DNA of 64,000 bases from Plasmodiophora brassicae (GCA_036867785.1 CP145409.1:1364001-1428000); one strand, 5' to 3'; counted from the stretch's first letter, positions 11,754 through 22,217 are shown. Numbers and translations are program-made. Notes: generated from the sequence alone by a model not told the origin.

Positions 11754-13230
11754 TTGAACGCTCATCAAGCCGGACTACACGGCGGCCTGCACCTAACGTC
11801 CCGCATGTTCCCGTTGTCGGGCAAGACCGGGATAGTGGACTGGAGGGCGGACGCGGAAGCTGCTCAAGGATACGTTGTAAGGGCCAAGTTTCGCTTCCGC
11901 GACCGCGTGCGGACTCGCTCATCCTTCATGTATCCTCTATTCATAGGATTACCGCCGATGCGATCTGATGAGCATGCTCGGGAGCAGCCGCTTCTCCATG
12001 ATGTCCACAGGATTGCCGACCATCGGTAGGTTAGAGGGAACGCACCCTTCAAATTCCGCCGTTGACCCGTTTGCGTAGTCGACGACAATGAGCTGATGTT
12101 ACCGTTGACGGCACCAGCACCAGACCCTTTCGGGGGCGACATCGTCGTCGTCGGAACGTCAAATAGGACGGCGTCAAAGAATATAATATTGGCCGTTAAT
12201 GCCGGCCTGCTTTTGAAAGAACGTGATCCAACCCCAGACGAATTTGTGGTTGCGGTCGCGCCTTGCCATGAGGTCAATAACGACAATGTGCTGTAAAGGA
12301 AACCGTGCATGCTGATATCACGCGTTCTTTGCAGTATGTACAGTCGGTGCACTGGGTGGAGAATAACGCCCTTCTGGCTGTTCATAACTCCACCGCCACG
12401 GTCTTTGGCATTGACAACCGGTACTGCATCAATGGGCACTGTAAGAGAGCGCGTGAAATATTTGGTACGATGCGCCTGCATGTGTTGACAAGACATCAGA
12501 TTCGTTAACTTGGCCTCATACGGATGAAATTCGGGACGTTTCCTTCAGCTCTATGTACAGAGGAGTGTTTGCTGCTGGAGGTCAGTGCCCATGGCCCCAG
12601 GGCATTCGTAATTCAAGGCTTTTGCTGTAACAGGCGACTAACCGGCCTGTGGAACGCATGGGTTCAGGATTTGATAACATCCTGAGCCTGAACGACTTGG
12701 ATTCGGGGACAGCGTGCACTTGCGAAGCTGTGCGATGCGATGGCGTGATCAGCTCTGTCAGATGGCACCCGTCAGGTGAGTGCCGCTTTCAAATCAACTG
12801 GTTTCCTGCGCAACGAAAAAGTTACCCTGACGGCGTCCTTTCAGATGCACATTGCCTGTGCGCAACACTTGACGATGGTCGGTTTCTTCAGTTCGACACC
12901 AGGACCGGGATGCAGGTCCCGGTCCTCGTTCTGGACACTCAAACGCTCGCTCTGAATTGCCATGCACTTTATTGCGTCACGAACATCCTGTTCGGATACG
13001 GCGACGGGAGCATCGTCCAGTACGACGCGAGAACAGGGAAATGGTCCGTCCAGAGCGCTGATTTCGCGTAACGCCTCTCAAATCATACAGTGTGGACGCC
13101 GTAAAAGACCCATTCGTCTCGGAAATCGGGGACATAAAATTCGGCAGAGGCGACAGGGAGTTCGTCGTGTGCGGTGAATCCGGGTATGTTATATATCGTG
13201 CCTCCAGCAATATCGTTTGTTCCGATTCAT
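11754..13230 (+). CDS. WD-repeat family protein, copy C
   Basis: Third family member, about 7 kb from copy B. Conserved blocks are GIVDWRADAEAAQGYV (about 11826-11875); CDLMSMLGSSRFSMMST (about 11961-12005, after an intron ending TTCATAG); FGGDIVVVGTSNRT...NIILAVNAGLLL (about 12130-12220); VQSVHWVENNALLAVHN (about 12343-12393); PHTDEIRDVSF (about 12515-12545); FDNILSLNDLDSGTACTC (12668-12720); TLDDGRFLQFDTRTG...ILFGYGDGSIVQYDART (12870-13035); and DPFVSEIGDIKFG...VVCGESGYVIY (about 13109-13195). Short introns sit at the same places as in copy B, for example GTAAAGG...TTTGCAG near 12293-12338. The 5' exon equivalent to the Ser-rich head of copy B was not found. The 3' end is approximate. Confidence 0.6.
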
Positions 13231-13765
13231 AATCTGACCAGATTGCAATATGTGCAGATCATCCCTGTGGTTCAGGACAAATTCGACTGCTCAGCTATGG
13301 TACGTGCGTACCTCATGGGTTGCCCCGCCCTTGGAGACGATCAATGTGCCTTCGAATTTGCCAGGTCACACACGAGGAGTGCAAGAAATAGGCCCAGCGG
13401 GACCCGGGACTCCTGCGCGAGTTCGGCCGTGTTCTGGGGCGTGCGCGACACAGCGCTGCAGACGGACGACACCGGCATCATCGGGGTGCACCGGTTCAGA
13501 CCGATCCTATAACCAGCACTGCATATAAGTTAAAAGCTGTAGTGTGTCACCAGTATCACGGCGACTAGGTACCCGGACGCGTTGCCGAGCGGCTGATGCT
13601 CCAGCGGAGACACCCATGCACGATCTTCAGCGATCGGCCAGGGACCGGATCGCGATCGGTGACAGAGTGCCGAACGGAGTTGAGCGCGGGCGGGCCCCCT
13701 TTTTCTGATAGAACCCTCCTGCGACAACTGAATCGGATCGGGACAACGTCACACGAGCCCGCAAC
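13231..13765. other. intergenic, no clear gene
   Basis: About 530 bp between WD-repeat copy C and the small secreted protein. Two overlapping plus-strand open frames exist but show no domain and compete with each other. An AT-rich stretch at about 13515-13560 may belong to the promoter of the downstream gene. Confidence 0.35.
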
Positions 13766-14218
13766 ATGCACGCTCGCGTCATCATCCTCGCATGTGTGGT
13801 CGTCGCCATTTCCGCTGCCGCCGATGTCACGAAGAGCGGCAAGCAGCAGGTGGCTGGAGGCGGCTCCACTGAAGTGACGCCAGGCAGGGGTCCCCGTCCG
13901 GCCCGGATGGTGTACCCACCGGAAGGTTGGCGGGCGCCTGGCACGCAAGCAGCCGCGCCCCCGGCCGCTCCGGACCCGGAGCCCCGTCGACGCCAGACGA
14001 TGTACCCACCGCAAGGGTGGCAGCCGTCCGATATCCACGAACCTGAGACGACCTTTGGGTGGCATCCGTCCGATATCCACGAACCAGAGACGTCATTTGC
14101 GTCCCGTATCGTCCTCCGCCTCGGCAAGCTCCTCCTGGGCGACCAACGCGCCCCAGACGTTCGTAACCGCGGTCAGTGGGTCGTCGTTGACGAGAACGAC
14201 CCGGCCCTTAGGCGCTAA
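13766..14218 (+). CDS. small secreted proline-rich repeat protein
   Basis: Intronless ORF of 150 aa. It begins with a classical signal peptide (MHARVIILACVVVAISAAA, cleavage expected near residue 20). The mature part is Pro/Gly-rich with two YPPxGW boxes (YPPEGW about 13913, YPPQGW about 14003). A perfect-phase 14-residue tandem duplication follows (WQPSDIHEPETTFG / WHPSDIHEPETSFA, 42 nt apart at about 14019 and 14061). The C-terminus is mildly hydrophobic then acidic (WVVVDENDPALRR). No Cys pairs and no transmembrane segment after the signal were seen. Size, secretion signal and lineage-specific repeats fit an effector or extracellular matrix peptide, but no function can be read directly. 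The gene lies in a 2 kb stretch between larger genes. Confidence 0.6.
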   Translation: MHARVIILACVVVAISAAADVTKSGKQQVAGGGSTEVTPGRGPRPARMVYPPEGWRAPGTQAAAPPAAPDPEPRRRQTMYPPQGWQPSDIHEPETTFGWHPSDIHEPETSFASRIVLRLGKLLLGDQRAPDVRNRGQWVVVDENDPALRR

Positions 14219-14297
14219 CGCCATTGGCAGTCGCGATTGCCTCGCTGGGTTTTACTGCTCATATATAAACGACCTGATCAGGATGCCGACGTGCGCG

Positions 14298-15794
14298 TTA
14301 GGCCAACGGAAGCGTGGCCGCCTTCGAACGCTGCGGGTCGATCTGCGAACGGGGGATGAATACAACGTCGGCAACTGGCATTGGGGGCACCGACATGTTT
14401 GCCGCCTGCTGGGAAGTCTCGCGCGAGATCGACAGGGTCGTGGCTGATATTGTAATGGTCCAGGACCAGGTTGGATTCGTTGATCTTGCTGGGGACGCGC
14501 GCCCCGCCGTTCCCATCGACGAACTTCGCAAAGTAGCCGTGCGGCGTCGCCTCGATGCGACCCTGGCCCCATTGGCGAACGTCCAGGCGGCGACACGGCC
14601 GCATCTGATGCGATGCCGGCTGCGCCTGCCGCCCCATGGCCATCAGTTTCGCCTCGAACGCCATCTGCCACGCGCATATGTGAGCGCCCCGTGCCCATCG
14701 ATCGGTCTGCACAGGCGGCACGAGCCAGCGCAGACCTTCCTCAGGTCGCGTTTCAGCGGGTCCTTCATGCCCCGAACGCTGTAGCCCGGATCGGCGTCGG
14801 CGCCCTGGAACGGGTCGTACTCGTCGTCGTGGATGATGTCGAGGAAGACGCCGCCGGGCGATTGCAGGGCGCGAAGGTACCCGTCCAGCAGGCGGTTCCG
14901 GCGGTCGCGGGACGCTCGAACGCGACCGTCGTCGGCTACGCCTGCACCGATCGTCGTTCGTTCAGCGACCCTGCGAACCAGACGGGGGCGCAGCGTTACG
15001 CTCGTCGATCTGCCGTTGGATGTGCAGGTAGACCGCCTCGTTCCAGGCCTTGGCGAGCTCGTCCTGGCGGCGCGTCTCCATCAGCGACCGCTCGTCCAGG
15101 TACCTAACGGACGGGGCGGGGCGGTGCAACGATCAGGCGGCCGGTCGTCCACTGCCGCGCGCCGCCGCCGCCTACCGCTCGATGTCGCCGATCGGGCTGG
15201 CGCCGTCGTCGGCGACGGCGGCCAGCATGTTCTGGAACGCGGTCTCCTTCTTCGCCAGGTGCCGCTCCTGGATCGCCAGCGACCTGCGCTGGCCACGACG
15301 ACGACCGCCATCGTCAGTCGCGTACACCCAGCGCCAACCACCACCACCAGCATCCTGCTTACAGCGGCGTCGGCGCGCTCCCGCTCCTGCCTCTCGGTGT
15401 ACTTGACGAGCTGGGCGCGCCTCCGTTCGCCCGCCATCTGGTCGGCGGCGGCGCTCGAACCCGCCAGCGGCCGGTGGCGCATGGCCCCGGGCGCCGTTCG
15501 CGACCGTCGCGCCAGGAACGCGGCCGCGTCGCCCAGGACGCTGTCGCGCCTGGGCGACGAATAGACGACGACGTGGCCGAGGTTCCGCTGGTTCGGGTGC
15601 GGGTCCAGGCCCAGGCGCGTGCGCCGGCCCGCCTCCACGTCAGCAGCGGCAACAGCATCACCCGCATCCGCGCCCATGACGATGGACGTCGACGCCGCAA
15701 GTACGCCCAGGGAGTACGATTGGGATCCATCGGTCGAATCTTCACGTCGTCGTACCTGCCGAACGAATCGCAACGACGGGATCGTCCGTTGCAC
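14298..15794 (-). CDS. coiled-coil / charged protein, multi-exon, family unrecognised
   Basis: Several in-register charged segments on the minus strand, separated by GT-AG gaps, look like exons of one gene. From 5' to 3' they are: GLDPHPNQRNLGHVVVYSS; a helical stretch QMAGERRRAQLVKYTERQER (about 15430); SLAIQERHLAKKETAFQNML (about 15220-15280); YLDERSLMETRRQDELAKAW (about 15040-15100); GYLRALQSPGGVFLDIIHDD (about 14835-14890) followed by DEYDPF and DPLKRDL; AWQMAFEAKLMAMGRQ (about 14620-14670); and WGQGRIEATPHGYFAKF (about 14520-14570). The C-terminal exon ends VADVVFIPRSQID (about 14320). Short tryptophan/proline signatures in a helical protein recall axonemal or microtubule inner proteins, which would suit a flagellate zoospore. 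That is speculation. It is divergent from MTG1, with starts less than 100 bp apart. Confidence 0.5.
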
Positions 15795-15860
15795 GCGCCG
15801 GCCGCCTGAAATTGCTCCCGGCGGCGGCTGTCCCTACTCGTCGGCGCGACGACGACGACG

Positions 15861-17049
15861 ATGCTGGCGGGGCGGCGGCGATGGTGCCGGCAGGCGCGTC
15901 AGCGGCGCGGCGTGCGCACGACCTGGAGGCAGACGGTGCCGCCCGACCGCCGCACGTACTGGCACGAGAACAACATGGACCGGTGCCTGCGGGACATGCG
16001 CACCAGGGCCGGCAACGTTCGTCATCTCGTCGAGATTCGCGATGCGCGTATCCCGTTCTGCACACACCCGTACGCCTGCGCCTGCGCCTGCTCCTGCTGG
16101 GGCTGATCGCCCCCCCTTGTGTAGGGAACTGGAGCGCCTGCGCCAGGCGCCGACGTCGCTCCAGGGCCTGGTCGTGTACACGCACGCCGACCTGATCAGC
16201 GAGCAGGCGCGCCGGCGGATCGAGGCCGACGTCGCGTCCCGGACGGGCGTGCACCCCCTGTTCCTCGACCTGTCCGACGTGTACGCGCCCAAGCCGAAGT
16301 TCGAGCGCATCCGGCGGACGGTCGTCGAGTTCGTCCTGGGGGTCGCCGGGCGCGACGGCGAGCGGCGCCAGTACCGCATCGACGAGCGCGTCGAGGCGTA
16401 CGTCGTCGGGTTCCCGAACGTCGGCAAGTCGACGTTCAACCTGATCGTGTCCAAGACGGTGACGGCGAGCAGGAAGGCGCCCGGGCGCGAGTTCAGGCAC
16501 AGCCAGGTGGACAACAGCCCCGGTTGGACCACCGTCATGCGGCCCTACCCGCTCAACACCCAACCGGAGCTCTTCCTCATCGACACGCCCGTAAGCGCGT
16601 CGTTTGGCACGTTCGCCGCCAGCGTGGTGCCGCGTCCCTCACCGTCGTGTCGATTGCAGGGCCTGATCCCGAAACGCGCCGCGTTCGTCGCGCAGCCGGA
16701 CCTGTTCTACAAGCTGGCCGCCGTCGGGTGCTATCGCGACGATTTCCTGGGCCCCGAATGCGAGGACATCCTCGACTTCCTGCTGTTCAAGTGGAACGCG
16801 GCCGGCAGCATCGGCTACATCAAGTTCCTGGGCCTGCCCGGCCCGACCGACGACGTCACCGACCTGATCGCGACGAAACCGGACGGCACGATCGCGACCC
16901 ACGCCAAGCGGCGCCAGGAGGCCATGGACATTCTCCAGGCGTGGCGGGACGGCAGGTTCGGGCGGATCGTCCTCGACGACGAGTGCCCATCGGCACCGGC
17001 ACCCGACGTTGACCAACGGGGTCCCGCCTACCCCAATCTCCGTCACTAA
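15861..17049 (+). CDS. MTG1: mitochondrial ribosome-associated GTPase 1
   Basis: YlqF/MTG1 family circularly permuted GTPase that assists mitochondrial large-subunit assembly. Three exons, 15861-16069, 16125-16590 and 16660-17049, encode 354 aa. The 55- and 69-bp introns both have GT-AG ends. The joins give the expected VEIRDARIPF...HPELERLRQ, and FLIDTP then GLIPKR. Motif order is permuted: a G4-like position (VYTHADL, usually NKxD) precedes G1 (GFPNVGKST), a G2-region Thr, and G3 (DTPG). The C-terminal domain keeps GYIKFLGLPGPTDD. The degenerate THAD in place of NKxD is unusual and could weaken guanine specificity. The basic N-terminus (MLAGRRRWCRQARQRRG) fits a mitochondrial presequence. 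The second intron is a multiple of three without stops, so its retention would leave an open frame. Confidence 0.92.
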
Positions 17050-17193
17050 ATGTCGCCATGGCCTTCCTCTGCGAGTGCGTCCTCCCTCCCTCGAACGTTC
17101 GTGCCGGGGCGTGACGCGCAACGGTCCCGTTGCGCTAGTGTGTGCATTGTCGAATCGAGCGAATGATGTATCGCTATAGGGCAATACGCCCGG

Positions 17194-19281
17194 CTACGTG
17201 GACAGGCGAGGCGGGCTGTACGCGTCGTCGAGGTACCCGGCGCATTGGTCAGCGCGAACGAACTGGCGCTCGGGGTGGTCCCGTTTCGTCTCGATGATGA
17301 ACTGGCGGACGGCGTCGACGGTGGACTGGCGCCCTTCGTGCAGGAGCAGGACGAGGTTGTCCAGGCGGCACGAGAGCATGTTGTCAAGGACGGCGCCGGC
17401 GTCGGTCAGCGCCCAGTCGTTCGAGTCGCAGCTCCACATCATGCTCTTGTAGCCGGCGGCGGCGATCGTGCGTCGTACGACGTCGTTCGTCTCGCCGTAG
17501 GGCGGGCGCATGTACCTCGGGCGCACGCCGATGACCTTCTCGATCGCGTCGCCGCACTGGTCCAGCTCGCGCCGAACGCCGACCTCGTCGAGGCTGTTCA
17601 GGTGTGGGTGCGACCACAGGTGCGACGCGATCTGGTGGCCTTCGTCGAAAGCGCGCTTCGTCGCCTCAATGTTCTTCGGGCCGACGGCGTCGTCGAGGTT
17701 GACGCCCACGATGAAGAACGTCGCCTTGACGTCGTACTGTTTGAAGATGTCCAGAAGGTCCAGCGTCAGCACGTTCGGCCCGTCGTCGAATGTCAACGCG
17801 ATGTGGTTCGGGTTGACGCACCTGCTGAACGTGATCGGTGGGCCTCTGCCAGGCAGCAACGCGACTGCTGCTGGCGTCGGTGGCGACGGGGCTGGAAGCC
17901 TTGGCAGGCTGTACGCGTCGTCGAGGTACCCGGCGCACTGGTCGGCGCGAACGAACTGGCGCTCGGGGTGGTCCCGTTTCGTCTCGATGATGAACTGGCG
18001 GACGGCGTCGACGGTGGACTGGCGCCCTTCGTGCAGGAGCAGGACGAGGTTGTCCAGGTGGCAGGAGAGCATGTTGTCGAGGACGGCGCCGGCGTCGGTC
18101 AGCGCCCAGTCGTTCGAGTCGCAGTTCCACATCATGCTCTTGTAGCCGGCGGCGGCGATCGTGCGTCGTACGACGTCGTTCGTCTCGCCGTAGGGCGGGC
18201 GCATGTACCTCGGGCGCACGCCGATGACCTTCTCGATGGCGTCGCCGCACTGGTCCAGCTCGCGCCGAACGCCGACCTCGTCGAGGCTGTTCAGGTGCGG
18301 GTGCGACCACAGGTGCGACGCGATCTGGTGGCCTTCGTCGAAAGCGCGCTTCGTCGCCTCAATGTTCTTCGGGCCAACGGCGTCGTCGAGGTTGACACCG
18401 ACGATGAAGAACGTCGCCTTGACGTCGTACTGTTTGAAGATGTCCAGCAGATCCAGCGTCAGCACGTTCGGCCCGTCGTCGAACGTCAATGCGATGTGGT
18501 TCGGGTTGACGCATTCGCTGAAGGTGATGGGCGGGCCCACCCCAGGGCGAAGCGTCACCTGGCGACGACGCGGCGCCGGCACCACAGGACGTCGGTACCG
18601 CGATGAACGCGAGGCGAGCGAGCGGTCCATGTCGGCGTGCGCAGGTGGTCGTGGTGATGGATGGGGATGCCGCGGGAACAGCTCGTCTATGAGGTCTCGT
18701 TGTTGTTCCTGTTGTTGTCGTTGTTGTTGTTGCTGCTGCTGCACAGGTGGCGTCGGTGGGTGTTGCGCCACGGGCGATGAAGGCGACGAGGGAACATCTG
18801 CATCGGGCGACACCCGCATGGACACGTCGTGATGGGCGACGAACGGGGAGGTGATGACCTGGGCCGTGAGAACGAGGAACGCGACGAGCTCAACCATGAT
18901 CCAGACGGATATGGCAGAGATGATCATGACCTGCACGGTGGTGATCTTACGCGGACGCCCGGGCGTCGCTGGGTAATCCCGGTAAGAGACGACATTGCTG
19001 GTGGCGGTCGTCGGCAGCATCGGTGGTTTGGAGATTCGCGGTGCCGTTCCCGACAGGACGACGAATTCGATATCAGACGGCGTTGCCGGATTCACGATGT
19101 CACCTCCAACGGGTGCTCTTCCGGCAGGTGACTCACGTTCCGACCGCTGGTGGGAACCTGTGGCGGCGGTGGCGGCGCCAGAACCGACCACGCCGGCGGC
19201 CCAGGTATGGACAGTCTGCACGCCGCCAGCCCCGTCATGCAGCCGCCGCACCGCTATATTTAGCAAGGCAGGCACCAACAT
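17194..19281 (-). CDS. membrane-anchored twin-domain polysaccharide (chitin) deacetylase
   Basis: Intronless ORF of 695 aa. A Ser/Pro-rich cytosolic head is followed by one transmembrane segment (about residues 115-145, MIISAISVWIMVELVAFLVL), a Gln/Pro-rich stalk, and two CE4/NodB domains (about residues 245-455 and 475-690). Both domains keep all five NodB motifs: TFDDGP (catalytic base and metal Asp), SHLWSHPH (metal His pair), RPPYGE, DSNDW and LLLHEG. They are expected to remove acetyl groups from chitin or another N-acetylglucosamine polymer. The two domains are almost identical over about 210 residues (631 bp each, offset exactly 693 bp). The start at 19281 is the first ATG, and a shorter form is possible. 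A type II orientation puts the catalytic domains outside the cell or in the lumen. Roles in cell-wall modification or evasion of host chitin sensing are inference. Confidence 0.92.
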   Translation of the reverse strand: MLVPALLNIAVRRLHDGAGGVQTVHTWAAGVVGSGAATAATGSHQRSERESPAGRAPVGGDIVNPATPSDIEFVVLSGTAPRISKPPMLPTTATSNVVSYRDYPATPGRPRKITTVQVMIISAISVWIMVELVAFLVLTAQVITSPFVAHHDVSMRVSPDADVPSSPSSPVAQHPPTPPVQQQQQQQRQQQEQQRDLIDELFPRHPHPSPRPPAHADMDRSLASRSSRYRRPVVPAPRRRQVTLRPGVGPPITFSECVNPNHIALTFDDGPNVLTLDLLDIFKQYDVKATFFIVGVNLDDAVGPKNIEATKRAFDEGHQIASHLWSHPHLNSLDEVGVRRELDQCGDAIEKVIGVRPRYMRPPYGETNDVVRRTIAAAGYKSMMWNCDSNDWALTDAGAVLDNMLSCHLDNLVLLLHEGRQSTVDAVRQFIIETKRDHPERQFVRADQCAGYLDDAYSLPRLPAPSPPTPAAVALLPGRGPPITFSRCVNPNHIALTFDDGPNVLTLDLLDIFKQYDVKATFFIVGVNLDDAVGPKNIEATKRAFDEGHQIASHLWSHPHLNSLDEVGVRRELDQCGDAIEKVIGVRPRYMRPPYGETNDVVRRTIAAAGYKSMMWSCDSNDWALTDAGAVLDNMLSCRLDNLVLLLHEGRQSTVDAVRQFIIETKRDHPERQFVRADQCAGYLDDAYSPPRLST
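17216..17846 (-). repeat. direct repeat, copy 1 (second NodB domain)
   Basis: This is the more C-terminal catalytic domain of the twin deacetylase. Aligned to the block 693 bp to its right, it differs at only a few scattered positions, mostly silent or at the domain edges. The sequence identity is visible by eye along the whole 631 bp. Confidence 0.9.
17909..18539 (-). repeat. direct repeat, copy 2 (first NodB domain)
   Basis: Partner of the block starting at 17216. The 62-bp spacer between copies encodes the Pro/Ala linker. Such high identity inside one gene means either a very recent duplication or ongoing gene conversion. It also means short-read assemblies may miscount copies here. Confidence 0.9.
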
Positions 19282-19329
19282 GCGACGCTATGTCGACCTG
19301 CTGTCCACTGACGTTGAGAATCGCGCATG

Positions 19330-20640
19330 GTTTCCCCATTGCCTATGGCCAGCCTCCCCGCAGGACCTGCCGTCTCGCCTCCGCTCAACATCGCTGCCGA
19401 CTTGCGCATCGACTATCTGGCCTCTCTTCGGCCGGGACATCACCGCCGCGCCTTCCTTATCGCCCACGATACACGCTTCTGTCGCACCGTACCGCCTGAT
19501 CTGCAGGACCCCGGTGGCGCGCCTGGGCGAGGTTCTGTCTCCTCGATGACGCCAACATCTCGGTATTTCTTCCGCTGGGCCCCGGTGCCGACGCCTCGTG
19601 TGCCCCCGCCCCCGCCTTTAACGCCTATTGTTGTCCAGTCCCAAGATATTCCGCGTTTCTCGGGACCGGGTGGTTTGTCGACGTTCGCGCTCGTTAAAGC
19701 AAGTTGAAGTGGGTTTGACAACTTAAAGTAGACTTCCAGTGTCGTTCAGCACGCGCGGGAATTCCAACGCCTGTTGGCGGAAAAGTTCCGCCTCTCCTTG
19801 AACCCTGAGCTTTCCGAAGCACCCGAGTTTACAACCTCACCGATCAGTTCGACAGGATGCTCGGGATGGCGATCCGTCTCGAACCGAAGTATCCAACCGC
19901 GCTCGCCGCCATCAACGCTGTCGAGGCCGGAGAGGCACTCTGCCCCTATATTATCGCGAGGTTTGACATTTTATTGCGTCCTGCCCCAAGAGACCACATT
20001 GGCCACCGCCCATCGCTGTGTCCCGAACGGCCCTCCGCTGCTTGTTCTCCTTCGCCATCAGTCAGCGCCAGCGTTCCGCAGGCTGGTTTCGCCGGAAATG
20101 TGCCCGGGCGTCTGTGAACCGGGTTCCCCAGTCGCCCAGTAAACGTTCCGAATCCGACCCTCTCCACGTTACTGATTTGTTATTTATGTCGGCTACATCC
20201 ATACCTCACCTGTACCGGTATGTCTCGTTATCCGCTCACGCCGCGTCAGCACGCCCGCCTTGTTAGACTGTGGCGCGACGTCCAACTTCATCGACTGGTC
20301 GTTCTGTCGTCACCAGGAAGTGTGCCCGTTCGCTCCAAATCGCGTGCCATCCCGGTTCACGACGTCATCGACGGCCGTCAACTAGCCCCAGTAACTCAGG
20401 AAACGGCATCATTACGAATTACCGTCGACGGGTGTGTCGACCGCGACGTCGTCCTCAACATGGTCCACTTCGACTCAGCATCCTGTTATCCTCGGGCTGT
20501 CGTGGTTGGCGGATACGAACCCTGACATCGGTTGGCGTCGGCGCCGTCTGCAGCATGGCAGGCATTGCCCCGCGGGGATCTCACCTCCTGCACGAGACGT
20601 CCCTGCGTCTGCGTGTAGGGAGCGAGTAAATTACAGGATA
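19330..20640 (+). mobile_element. fossil Ty3/gypsy-like LTR retrotransposon, gag-protease part
   Basis: Recognisable parts in order are a gag-like region (FSG entry box at about 19660, then an EKF/LxxQFDRM helix region at about 19780-19870) and a retropepsin-like region (about 20255-20560) ending in the family-typical ILGLSWL...NPDI box. It is broken in several places and is only a fragment: no reverse transcriptase, integrase or LTRs were seen in the following sequence. The divergence suggests an old copy. Family placement rests on the gag/protease order and the protease-end box. Confidence 0.6.
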
Positions 20641-21829
20641 CTGATCAGCGAAGCACTGCACGAGCGGCAGAACTGATGCAGGCAGAAGGCCACGCTGGTG
20701 TCATTCGTGCTCGTACGATATGGACTCAGTCGGACGTGCCAGCATGGGCCTAGGCCCTCTTCTGCTCGACTCGCTGTTAACCAGGCGACAGAACGGACCG
20801 TCTCGTCGTCCAGCAACGACACGGCCGGATCCGTCCCCGGACGTCGCCTCAGGCACGGTACCAAGAACATGGACGTGGCCTGGGTTGTCCAACTGATCAC
20901 ACGATCGACTGACAAGCCACAATACATATTACCGGGATATGAAACGTGGGGAACACACTGCCTCTCCCAGTATGGTGATCATTCGTGCTGAGTACGCTTT
21001 CCGTGAGACGATACGATTGGCGGTGATGAGCAGGTCCCAGTCAACGGCGCCGTCTGCAGCGGCACGCGCCGACTCGTGTTCCTGGGAGGCCCACACACTA
21101 GGACATGTCTATTCGTTTATTGTGGGATGAACGAGCTGGGCGTCACGTACCCGACGCACGCGGCGAGCGACCCGCGACGTCGAGGCCAGCGGGCGATGTG
21201 ATGTCCGGTCGGCACCGGGCACCATAATACGCGCTGCACGCGCCCTTGTCCTGCTGTTCCAGCGACATGGTCGGCGGCGACGACACGTCTGACGTGATCA
21301 CGGACGAGATCGTCAACTTCGATGCGATACGTGGGGTGCTGCGTTCGGGGTCGGTCGTCGCCAGGCGGGTACAACGCCCGGCCGTGGCGCCTGACGTCGG
21401 CGGGCCTTCGGTGACCTTGCAGAGACGACTTGACGGCGGCGGCGGCGGTGGCGCGCGCGCGACCCTAGCGTCGTCGGCGACATGTCCAGTCGCAGTACAA
21501 GTCCAGGTGGTCTGTGGCACCGGCGCCCCGGCGTCCTCGACCGCCATGGCACCGGCGACCTTCGACATCAGCTGGCGTCCCGGGCATGCCAGCTGGGGGG
21601 ATCTGCGCCGACAGAGAACCAGATCAGTGGTCGGTGGGTGACCCGGACAGGCAGAGACACGTACCGGCTCGTGAGCGTGTACATAACGACCTGCATCGTC
21701 GCCATGCCTCCTTGCTCGATGTACGTTGAACACGTGCCAGAGTGTCCACCAGTATGGTGATGGTGGCATCGTCGGCCCAGGCGGCCCGTCGCGTTGCCTG
21801 CCGAACAAAATGGCAGCGGTCGACGAGCA
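20641..21829. other. no confident gene
   Basis: About 1.2 kb between the retroelement fossil and the repeat array. The part from about 21140 to 21870 is GC-rich with overlapping long open frames on both strands, including a poly-Pro/poly-Gly run at about 21435-21455. This is what high GC alone produces. No domain was recognised on either strand. Confidence 0.4.
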
Positions 21830-22217
21830 GGGCGGTCGTGACGAGGGCGGCACGTTCGGGGCGTAACTCATCTAGGCGGGCAGCAAACGTTATCATCCGG
21901 GTGCGCCCATGGCGGGACATACGGTCGAGAACGTACGCACCACGACGACGACTGGATCAAAGAGGTAATAGGAGCGGGACATGGTGCTCGAGGAATGGGG
22001 ACCGGCGCAGCGAAACGGGTCCATGCAGGACGTAACTGGATGGTAGTCAGTAAACATCAGGGCATGAGGACAACAACGGCGACGAGATGCGGCCGTAGAC
22101 CGACCTTGTGCAATGGGCGTTTCGCGACGTGTCCGCTGACCGACACTGGGCGGGTGGCGACGCCGAGAACGACCGGGTTCCCGAACTCAACCATGGCGGG
22201 TGAGCGAATAAGTTCAG
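21830..22217. repeat. degenerate copies of the island repeat
   Basis: Pieces resembling the unit that follows recur here: a GGGCGTAACT box, a CATCAGGGCATGAGGAC box and a CGACGAGATG-type segment. Their order matches the two clear units to the right. They look like one or two older, diverged copies at the left end of the array. Boundaries are approximate. Confidence 0.4.

Noticed and set aside
14252-14698. Long minus-strand frames overlapping the coiled-coil gene
   Set aside because: High-GC shadow frames, rich in Arg/Gly/Pro, which break motifs visible in the chosen frame.
15619-17049. A 476-codon plus frame suggesting a longer MTG1
   Set aside because: Its first 170 codons run through the first intron and upstream DNA and lack the DARIPF block, which lies in another frame joined by a clean 55-bp intron.
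17245-18606. A 453-codon plus-strand frame opposite the deacetylase
   Set aside because: Antisense shadow of the duplicated NodB domains. Its own repeats simply mirror them.
21143-21871. 242-codon minus-strand ORF as a gene
   Set aside because: Both strands are open here because of GC content. Composition is low complexity (poly-Pro/Gly), with no conserved block.
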